The notes beneath the pieces are model-generated. The model saw only the letters and a program-made list of their open reading frames with translations, searched no databases and was not told where the DNA came from. Made by a program: the position numbers and the translations under genes. This document shows positions 1 through 5,010 of a DNA stretch of 8,037 bases, piece after piece (position 1 is the first letter of the stretch; each line of letters starts with the position of its first letter). Origin of the DNA: Chloroflexota bacterium. Its GTDB lineage: Bacteria > Chloroflexota > Limnocylindria > P2-11E. Where the stretch lies: assembly GCA_025350745.1 (NCBI GenBank), contig JANXXG010000078.1:1-8037 (forward strand). Direction: 5' to 3'.

Positions 1-365
1 GACCCGACCAGTACCAAGGCGAAGATCACGAGCGGTGACGTGACCACGAGCACCGCGAGGGTCACGCTGCCGGCGGCGAGCGCTGTGGGGAAGAAGTTGT
101 ACGCGGGCTCCTCGAAGTACACGTCGATCAGCAGCATCGCGATGATCGACAAGATGATCAGGCCCGTCAGCCGGCCGAGCCCTGACGCTCGCAGATCGAG
201 GTCGAGCAGCCTGTCGGCGGTCTCGACCGGCGTCACGCTGACCAGCACGAACGCGACGAAGACGGCGCCGAGGCCGAGCCAGGTCACCACGACGAGCCGC
301 TTTCGAAGGCCGAACGCCACCAGGGCCGCGATCGCGAGCAGGATCGCGGGCGCTCCCACGATCAT
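1..365 (-). CDS. HyfF/NuoN-like membrane subunit, 5' part only
   Basis: Partial gene: 121 codons are visible without a stop before the left edge of the window cuts it. It starts with an ATG that overlaps the TGA of the preceding HyfE-like gene (ATGA at 362-365), which implies translational coupling. The product is very hydrophobic, with about four membrane segments near residues 5-20, 24-43, 65-82 and 97-120. The stretch YNFFPTALAAG followed by LAVLVVTS resembles the part of HyfF/NuoN-type antiporter-like subunits that precedes the fifth core helix (E. coli HyfF has YYGFF...LLVVTS there). The acidic residue that normally follows in that helix appears to be Gly121 by eye. The expected role is a membrane subunit of a complex-I-like or hydrogenase-4-like complex. 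The family call rests on this short match and on gene order, so it could be another NuoL/M/N-type protein. Confidence 0.55.
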   Translation of the reverse strand, partial: MIVGAPAILLAIAALVAFGLRKRLVVVTWLGLGAVFVAFVLVSVTPVETADRLLDLDLRASGLGRLTGLIILSIIAMLLIDVYFEEPAYNFFPTALAAGSVTLAVLVVTSPLVIFALVLVG

Positions 366-946
366 CCGTCGAGCACCGCGCGCTCGTTCACGATCAGGAA
401 CGCGCCTCCGAGGGCCACGACGACCTCGAGCCACGCGAGCGCGAGGGTCACCGCGAGGTGTGGCTCCGGGACCAGCCGGGCGAGCAGCTGCACACCGGTG
501 ACGAGAAGGAGGGCCGCGAGCGAGACCCGGACGGCGCTGCGCGCGGTGAGCATGACGGCCACGCCGCTCGAGAGCAGCCAGACGCCGGACACCTCCGCGA
601 TCACGCCCGAACCGTCCTGCAGGAGCGGCAGAGCCGCGGCCTCGCCGGTGATCGTCCGGAACGACGCGTACGCGATCGGCGTGACGATCGCCGCGGTGAA
701 GGTCCCCAGCCACAGGCGCCAACCGGGATCCTCGCCGTACCGCATGTCACGAGCGGCGACGAACAGGATGCCGGCCGCGGCGAGGCCTGCGGAGGCCGTC
801 ACCGCCGTCTGCGCGACGCTCGCCGTCGCCGACGCGATGAGCGCTGCGGCGACGGCGACCCCGACGAACGCGACCGCGATGATCCGGAGACGCGTCGCCC
901 CGTTGGCGACCAGGGTGGTGAGGGCGATGAGCCCCAGATAGATCAC
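362..946 (-). CDS. HyfE/NuoK-like small membrane subunit
   Basis: A 194-residue integral membrane protein with about six to seven hydrophobic segments, starting with GTG 7 bp after the stop of the NuoL-like gene. Its size fits HyfE of hydrogenase-4 (about 216 residues), a NuoK-related subunit. The C-terminal part has the same layout as HyfE: a helix with a TGVQLLARLVPEP stretch, then a helix with a buried acid (AWLEVVVALGG), then a polar tail (NERAVLDG). Its position between a NuoL/HyfB-like and a HyfF-like gene matches the HyfE slot. The protein contains no lysine at all. No strong Shine-Dalgarno is visible, and translation probably relies on coupling within the operon. The family assignment depends mainly on gene order, size and topology, since sequence similarity is weak. 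Confidence 0.55.
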   Translation of the reverse strand: MIYLGLIALTTLVANGATRLRIIAVAFVGVAVAAALIASATASVAQTAVTASAGLAAAGILFVAARDMRYGEDPGWRLWLGTFTAAIVTPIAYASFRTITGEAAALPLLQDGSGVIAEVSGVWLLSSGVAVMLTARSAVRVSLAALLLVTGVQLLARLVPEPHLAVTLALAWLEVVVALGGAFLIVNERAVLDG

Positions 947-953
947 TACACCA

Positions 954-2726
954 CTACCGCACCGACCAGATCAGGACGGCGACGATGAGGACGGTCGCCA
1001 GCCACACGCCGGCCCGCTGCTCGAAGAGGTTGAACGTCGCGGTGGTCCGCGACACGATCGTGTCCAGGGCCGCGAACACGGCCTGGCCAGCCGGGACCGG
1101 GTCCGCGATCGCGATGACCACGCGGAGCCGTTCCGCGAACGGCGCGAGGTCCGGCACGAACGGCCTGACCGACCGCGCGACGATGACGAGCAGCGTGGAC
1201 AGCGCGATCGCGGCGGCGAAGCCGACCGGCGTCGCGACGGGTCCGAACTGGCGGCCGAAGGCCGCGGTCACGCCTTGATACACCGGGACCGCGATGAGCA
1301 GACCGGTGAGCACCGCGGCGCCGGCCGCCGCCGCCGCCGCAAGGCCATCGAGGGTCAGCGGCACCTCGGCGGCATCGGTGCGCCGACCCACGTGCACCAG
1401 CACCAGACCAGCGATGGCCACCAGACCGATGCCGGCCAGGACCCGCGCGCCGGCGTCCATCGCGGCCAACGAGCCACCGAAGATGACCACCAGGCCCGTG
1501 ACGGTCGCGGCGGAGCCCGCGATGACGGTGACGAAGCGTCCGCGTCTGGGCTCCCATACGGATTCGGCGAGCGCCGTACCGGCATCTGCCACGAGGATGA
1601 AGAGGCCGCCCGCGATCGCGGTCGGCGTGCCGACGGCAAGCGCGATCCAGAAAGCGGCGAGCGTGACGTCGTAGCGGACGACATCCCACTGCTGGGGCAG
1701 CGCGAGCGACACTGCCGCCGCGTACAGGACGCTGAGCAGGGCCGCGATCAGGATCACGTGCGCCCAGTGCAGCGCGGGATACGCGGCCATGAGCACCGCG
1801 ATGCCGCTCGCGACGGCGATCGAGCGTCGCGAGACGTGGCGGTGACGCGCCGCGACGGCGGCGGCCACGCCGAACGCAAGGAGAACGACAGCGGCACGAA
1901 GGCCGAGCGGGACCTCCGGCAACGCGACGGCGGTGATGTCCTCGTGCGTCGTGCCGAGGAGCCGAAGGAGCAGCAGCGTCGCGGCGACCCCGGCGGGCAT
2001 CGTGACGACGCCGCGCAGACGCTCGAGCGGCGGTGCGCGGAGCTGGACGCGGAAACGCCAGGGGATGAATGGGTAGAGACCGGCGAACAGCGCGGCACCG
2101 ATCGACGCGGCGAGGATCGATCCCGGGCTGATGGCGCCCGGACCGATGGTGTCGAACCGGAACGAGGCGCCCCCGTGGCGGGAGATGAGCAGGGCCGCGA
2201 GCACGAAGAACTGGATGCCGACGGCAAGGTATGCCGCAAGGCGCGTGGTCGCCGGGAGCGGAGCGACCGCGAGGGTCGCCAGGATGGTGATGGCGGCGAG
2301 GACGCCGAGGACGACCGTGCCCGCCACCAGGTCCTCGGTCACCGCGAGCGCGAAGAACACGAGGCCCATCGCGAGGACAGCGCTCGGGAGCAGCGGGTGA
2401 CGATCCGTCGCCCGGGCCGCACCGAACAATCCCGCTGACGTGTACGCGGCGCCGACCGCGACCCCGATCGCCGCGATCCCATCGAACCGGTAGCTGGCCT
2501 GCACCGACGGCCCACCCGCCGTCGACCACTCCCACAGGGCACGGCCCGCGGCGCGCACCGGATCGATGACCGTCGCCAGCAGCAGCGGAGCGACCATCGC
2601 GACCACCGCGAACCCGATCGCGAAAGCGCGGGCGGCCTTCGAGCCGGGCGTCACGAACAGGGACAGCGCCGCCAGCGCGAGCGCCGCGGCGGAGCAGATG
2701 AGCGGAAGCTCAGACGTGACGACCAT
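954..2726 (-). CDS. NuoL/HyfB-like antiporter-type membrane subunit, divergent
   Basis: A 590-residue polytopic membrane protein with roughly 14 membrane segments, close in length to NuoL (about 613) and somewhat shorter than HyfB. Family hints are SYRFDGIAAIG at residues 78-88 (the YxxDGLS-type motif), PFIPW at 219-223 followed by RAPPLERLRGVVTMPAGVA (compare PF..W.P..APTPVSALIH..TM..AGV in NuoL), and a C-terminal amphipathic stretch ending in a final helix after NLFEQRAG (566-573). The helix-5 glutamate of NuoL/M/N appears to be Gly141, and the only lysine in the protein is Lys30. I chose the ATG at 2726 because it follows a TACGTT -10 element by 7 nt; a longer reading frame would overlap rpoN. 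It is the first gene of the minus-strand operon. The role is probably structural or ion-related in a complex-I-like membrane arm. The NuoL-superfamily call is moderate and the exact complex is unknown. Confidence 0.55.
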   Translation of the reverse strand: MVVTSELPLICSAAALALAALSLFVTPGSKAARAFAIGFAVVAMVAPLLLATVIDPVRAAGRALWEWSTAGGPSVQASYRFDGIAAIGVAVGAAYTSAGLFGAARATDRHPLLPSAVLAMGLVFFALAVTEDLVAGTVVLGVLAAITILATLAVAPLPATTRLAAYLAVGIQFFVLAALLISRHGGASFRFDTIGPGAISPGSILAASIGAALFAGLYPFIPWRFRVQLRAPPLERLRGVVTMPAGVAATLLLLRLLGTTHEDITAVALPEVPLGLRAAVVLLAFGVAAAVAARHRHVSRRSIAVASGIAVLMAAYPALHWAHVILIAALLSVLYAAAVSLALPQQWDVVRYDVTLAAFWIALAVGTPTAIAGGLFILVADAGTALAESVWEPRRGRFVTVIAGSAATVTGLVVIFGGSLAAMDAGARVLAGIGLVAIAGLVLVHVGRRTDAAEVPLTLDGLAAAAAAGAAVLTGLLIAVPVYQGVTAAFGRQFGPVATPVGFAAAIALSTLLVIVARSVRPFVPDLAPFAERLRVVIAIADPVPAGQAVFAALDTIVSRTTATFNLFEQRAGVWLATVLIVAVLIWSVR

Positions 2727-2732
2727 GTGCGG

Positions 2733-2738
2733 TAACGT
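2733..2738 (+). promoter_or_regulatory. -10 element of rpoN, leaderless
   Basis: TAACGT (TAnnnT type) lies 7 nt upstream of the GTG at 2746, which places the expected transcription start on the start codon. No Shine-Dalgarno precedes the gene. A -35 element is not convincing. Confidence 0.55.
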
Positions 2739-2739
2739 A
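2734..2739 (-). promoter_or_regulatory. -10 element of the NuoL-like operon, leaderless
   Basis: On the minus strand TACGTT (TAnnnT type) lies 7 nt upstream of the ATG at 2726, so transcription should begin at or next to the start codon. No Shine-Dalgarno is present. It overlaps the rpoN -10 element on the opposite strand. Confidence 0.55.
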
Positions 2740-2745
2740 AGACAC

Positions 2746-4188
2746 GTGGACATGCGCCTTCTGCCGCAGCAGGCGCTGAAGGTCACGCCGAAGCAGATCG
2801 CCGCGAACTACATCCTCCAGCTGTCCTCGATGGAGCTCCAGGACGTCATCAATCAGGAGCTCGAGGAGAACCCCGCCCTCGATCTGGATGAGGCCCATGT
2901 CTGCCCGCTGTGCGGGCTTCCGCTCACCGGGCGCGTCTGCCTCAACTGCTTCGGCGCCGGCAAGGCCGGCGCTGCGGAGCAGTACAGCGACAACGAGCCG
3001 CTCGAAGGCACGAGCCTCATGGCGCGTGACGAGGAGGAGGGCGACGAGTTCGACCCGATCGTTCGGGCCGAGGCCGAGCAGACCCTCGCCGAGTACCTGT
3101 CGTGGAATGTCCGGGTCCTCCTCCCCAAGCGGCTTCACTTCACGGCGGAGTACCTCATCGGGAACCTCAACGACAACGGCTACCTCGAGGGCAGCCTCCA
3201 GGACGCCGCGTCGGCGTGTCACGTCTCGCTCGACGATGCCGATCGCGTGCTGCGCATGATCCAGTCGATCGAACCCTGGGGTCTTGGCGCCCGCGACATC
3301 CAGGAGTGCCTGCTCATCCAGATGACCCACCTCGCGGAGTCCGGCGAGACGGTCCCGACGCATGCCCGGGCCATCGTCACGGACCACTTCCGCGCGCTCG
3401 GCGAGCACAAGTTCGGCGACGTCGCGCAGGCCCTGCGGATCTCACGCGAAGAGGTCCAGTCAGCGTGGGACTACATCAAGGACAACCTGAATCCGTACCC
3501 GGCCCAGGCGTTCGCTGCAGGACCGGACGGCACGAGCATCGGCGGCCGCCAGATCGCGCTGCGGCCCGACGTGATCATCGTGAAGAACGACGAGAACGCG
3601 TTCGAGGTAGAGGTCATCGAGTCACGCCGCTTCTCGCTGAAGGTCAATCCCGTGTACCGGCAGCTCGTCGGGCAGATCCAGGCGGCACGCACGGCGCACG
3701 TCGAGGTGCCGGCGATGGACGACAAAGAGAAGCAGCACATCCGCGAGTACGTCACGCGCGCGAAGTTCTTCATCGACAACATCAACCAGCGCCGGCAGAC
3801 CATGGCACGCATCACGCAGGTGATCGTCGAGTGTCAGCAGGATTTCCTCGAGAAGGGGATCCAGAGCCTGCGTCCGCTCACCCGCGCCGAGGTCGGTGAG
3901 CGCATCGGGATGCACGAGTCGACGGTCAGCCGGGCGACCGCGGGAAAGTACGTGCTGCTGCCGGCCGGTCAGGTCGTCCCGTTCTCTCTGTTCTTCACCG
4001 CGTCGCTGGGGACGAAGGACGTGATCAAGAACATCATCGACGCGGAAGACCGCGGCCACCCGCACTCGGACCAGGAGATCGTCGAGCTCCTGCGCAACGA
4101 CCACGGGATCATCCTCGCCCGCCGGACGGTCGCGAAGTATCGCGAAGAGCTCCAGATCCTTCCGGCGAGGCTGCGGAAGCGGGTATGA
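2746..4188 (+). CDS. rpoN: RNA polymerase sigma-54 factor with zinc-ribbon-like insertion
   Basis: The alternative sigma factor that directs RNA polymerase to -24/-12 promoters and needs AAA+ enhancer-binding activators to open DNA. From the GTG at 2746 it is 480 residues, a normal family length. Region I is clear: residues 8-45 contain LKVTPKQ, YILQLSSMELQ and ELEENPAL. Next comes a four-cysteine CxxC-x8-CxxC motif (Cys53, Cys56, Cys65, Cys68), then an acidic linker (RDEEEGDEFDP). The core-binding domain follows (about 100-300, including GNLNDNGYLEG and EPWGLGARDIQECLLIQ). A helix-turn-helix lies at 378-403 (IGMHESTVSRAT), and the RpoN box ARRTVAKYRE at 458-467. All the DNA-binding hallmarks are present. 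The start could also be the ATG at 2752, two codons in; the GTG is preferred because of the -10 spacing. It is divergent from the NuoL-like operon and overlaps the SnoaL-like gene downstream by ATGA. Confidence 0.97.
   Translation: MDMRLLPQQALKVTPKQIAANYILQLSSMELQDVINQELEENPALDLDEAHVCPLCGLPLTGRVCLNCFGAGKAGAAEQYSDNEPLEGTSLMARDEEEGDEFDPIVRAEAEQTLAEYLSWNVRVLLPKRLHFTAEYLIGNLNDNGYLEGSLQDAASACHVSLDDADRVLRMIQSIEPWGLGARDIQECLLIQMTHLAESGETVPTHARAIVTDHFRALGEHKFGDVAQALRISREEVQSAWDYIKDNLNPYPAQAFAAGPDGTSIGGRQIALRPDVIIVKNDENAFEVEVIESRRFSLKVNPVYRQLVGQIQAARTAHVEVPAMDDKEKQHIREYVTRAKFFIDNINQRRQTMARITQVIVECQQDFLEKGIQSLRPLTRAEVGERIGMHESTVSRATAGKYVLLPAGQVVPFSLFFTASLGTKDVIKNIIDAEDRGHPHSDQEIVELLRNDHGIILARRTVAKYREELQILPARLRKRV
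2902..2949 (+). other. zinc-ribbon-like motif inside sigma-54
   Basis: It encodes CPLCGLPLTGRVCLNC, four cysteines spaced CxxC-x8-CxxC with glycine and proline turns, typical of a small treble-clef or zinc-ribbon knuckle. It sits between region I, which contacts the activator, and the core-binding domain, in the place of the variable acidic region II. Metal binding is inferred from the spacing only. Confidence 0.75.
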
Positions 4189-4619
4189 CCCCGCGCCCGA
4201 CGGCGGCCGCGTCGGACCCGATCGCCATCGCGCGACGATGCTTCGAAGACATCGTGTGCCGCGGCGACATGACCGTGGCCGAGGAGATCCTCGCTCCGGA
4301 CGTCGTGTTCACCACCGTCAGCGGCGAGGTGCTGCGGGGCCGTCGGGCCTTCGAGAATTTCGCGATGCAGATGCTCGAAGCGTTCCCCGATATCCGCTTT
4401 GAGTTCACGGAGGAATTCACCGACGGCGAGCGGGTGTGCGCCCGGTTCGTCATGCGCGGGACGTTCCTCAGCACGCTCATGGGACTGTTGCCCACGGGTG
4501 CGGAGTTCACGGTGGCCGGGATCGACACGTTCCGGGTCGTCGATGGGAAGGTGACCGAGATCCACGCGATGTACGACACGCTCGGTCAGCTGCAGCAGCT
4601 CGGTGTCGTGAAGCTCTAG
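4185..4619 (+). CDS. SnoaL-like ester cyclase family protein (NTF2 fold)
   Basis: A soluble 144-residue protein of the NTF2-like SnoaL/ester-cyclase group. The pattern is typical: an N-terminal helix (IAIARRCFEDIVCRGD, residues 13-28) followed by AEEILAPDVVFTT, then EAFPDIRFEFTEEF at 65-78, GTFLSTLMGLLPTG at 92-105, and the closing strand GIDTFRVVDGKVTEIHAMYD at 112-131 with LQQLGV near the end. Members range from polyketide cyclases to small-molecule binding proteins, so the substrate cannot be read from the sequence. Asp131 occupies the position of the conserved late acid in the group. The ATG overlaps the sigma-54 stop codon (ATGA at 4185-4188), so the two are probably co-translated. No functional link between sigma-54 and this family is known to me. 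It ends in a CTAG shared with the convergent gene. Confidence 0.85.
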   Translation: MTPRPTAAASDPIAIARRCFEDIVCRGDMTVAEEILAPDVVFTTVSGEVLRGRRAFENFAMQMLEAFPDIRFEFTEEFTDGERVCARFVMRGTFLSTLMGLLPTGAEFTVAGIDTFRVVDGKVTEIHAMYDTLGQLQQLGVVKL

Positions 4620-4885
4620 ACCCGCTTTGAGGCGTTGCCCTTCGGCGGCGGAGGTCCCAGGGAACCCTTGATCTGGTCCACTTCGCTGCTGTCGATGTGG
4701 TAGCCGAATGAGGTCCGGCGGACGCCCGCCAGATCCTTGCCCCGCAGCGCGTCGCGGAGCGCGTGCTCGCGCCAGCCGATCTTCGTTGCGAGCTCGGCGG
4801 TCGTCATCCAGTCACGGTCGGCGCTCTTCGCCTTCTCGCTGGCATCGGCCTTGGGTGCTGACTTTGACGCTTTCTGCGGTGGCAC
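4616..4885 (-). CDS. small excisionase/MerR-type helix-turn-helix protein
   Basis: An 89-residue basic protein. Residues 1-25 are Lys/Ala/Ser-rich and probably disordered. Residues 26-72 look like a winged helix-turn-helix of the excisionase or HTH_17 kind: MTTAELATKIGW (27-38), a recognition helix around REHALRDALRGKDL (39-52), and a wing RTSFGYHIDSSEVDQI (57-72). The tail GPPPPKGNASKRV is again flexible. I chose the GTG at 4885 because TATCGT lies 7 nt upstream; an in-frame GTG at 4894 would add three residues (92 in all). It is probably a DNA-binding regulator rather than a true excisionase, since no phage or integrase genes are nearby. It is convergent with the SnoaL-like gene and divergent from hppA, with its promoter within about 60 bp of the hppA promoter, so a role in hppA control is possible but unproven. 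Confidence 0.7.
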   Translation of the reverse strand: MPPQKASKSAPKADASEKAKSADRDWMTTAELATKIGWREHALRDALRGKDLAGVRRTSFGYHIDSSEVDQIKGSLGPPPPKGNASKRV

Positions 4886-4892
4886 GTCTCCC

Positions 4893-4898
4893 ACGATA
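4893..4898 (-). promoter_or_regulatory. -10 element of the helix-turn-helix gene, leaderless
   Basis: On the minus strand TATCGT lies exactly 7 nt before the GTG at 4885, with the same spacing as at rpoN and the NuoL-like gene. The intervening GGGAG could alternatively serve as a Shine-Dalgarno, but it would be only 2 nt from the start codon, which is too close. Confidence 0.45.
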
Positions 4899-4904
4899 TG
4901 TGAT

Positions 4905-4933
4905 TTGCGCCCGCACGGGGCCGTGGCTACAAT
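4905..4933 (+). promoter_or_regulatory. sigma-70-type promoter of hppA
   Basis: TTGCGC (4905-4910), a 17-bp spacer, then TACAAT (4928-4933), a good -10 match. The expected transcription start is near 4940, giving an untranslated leader of about 70 nt before the TTG start. The -35 is only half matched. Confidence 0.55.
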
Positions 4934-4937
4934 TTGC

Positions 4938-4981
4938 GACAGCGCTGCGGCCCCCTCCGTCGGGGCGGGCGCTGTCTTTTT
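4938..4981 (+). terminator. terminator-like hairpin at the start of the hppA leader
   Basis: GACAGCGC (4938-4945) pairs perfectly with GCGCTGTC (4969-4976), with an inner CCCC/GGGG stem (about 4952-4955 with 4962-4965), followed by five T residues (4977-4981). This is the form of an intrinsic terminator for plus-strand transcription. It lies immediately downstream of the hppA -10 element, so it should form in the first 40 nt of the hppA transcript. It may be an attenuator, a 5' stabilising stem, or a stop for transcription arriving from rpoN. An 8-bp direct repeat TTTGCGAC (4933-4940 and 4979-4986) flanks it. Confidence 0.65.
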
Positions 4982-4994
4982 GCGACTAACGCCT

Positions 4995-5000
4995 GGGAGG
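4995..5000 (+). promoter_or_regulatory. Shine-Dalgarno of hppA
   Basis: GGGAGG, 10 nt upstream of the TTG start codon at 5011. It supports that start and contrasts with the apparently leaderless genes in the window. Confidence 0.7.
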
Positions 5001-5010
5001 ACGCGCGCCC

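Noticed and set aside
1275..2438. Long plus-strand open frame (387 codons) opposite the NuoL-like gene
   Set aside because: The product is Arg/Gly/Asp/Glu-rich low-complexity sequence with no motif, a typical mirror of a GC-rich gene. The minus-strand frame has clear membrane segments and family motifs.
946..2535. Minus-strand open frame (529 codons) in another phase of the NuoL-like gene
   Set aside because: The product is Arg/Gly/Pro-rich without domains, and it lies inside a better-supported gene on the same strand.
2566..2745. N-terminal extension of the sigma-54 reading frame to an upstream ATG
   Set aside because: It would overlap the divergent NuoL-like gene and add about 60 Ala/Ser-rich residues with no family match. 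Region I begins just after 2746.
4616..4885. Phage excisionase marking an integrated element
   Set aside because: The fold is excisionase-like, but no integrase, attachment site, tRNA or composition change is present. Such domains are common in chromosomal regulators.
4880..4886. TGGCACG, the -24 half of a sigma-54 promoter
   Set aside because: No TTGC lies at the required distance downstream.
4924..4937. Sigma-54-type promoter TGGC...TTGC upstream of hppA
   Set aside because: The spacer between TGGC and TTGC is 6 bp instead of 7. Sigma-54 tolerates no such shift, and the same bases fit a sigma-70 -10 element (TACAAT) well.
4933..4986. A small mobile element bounded by 8-bp target-site duplications
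   Set aside because: The element would be under 50 bp with no terminal inverted repeats beyond the hairpin, and one repeat copy shares its GAC with the stem. Shared regulatory sites or chance fit as well.
4938..5010. Fluoride or other known riboswitch upstream of hppA
   Set aside because: The leader is a single GC-rich hairpin and lacks the conserved loops of the crcB motif or any other class I can recognise.
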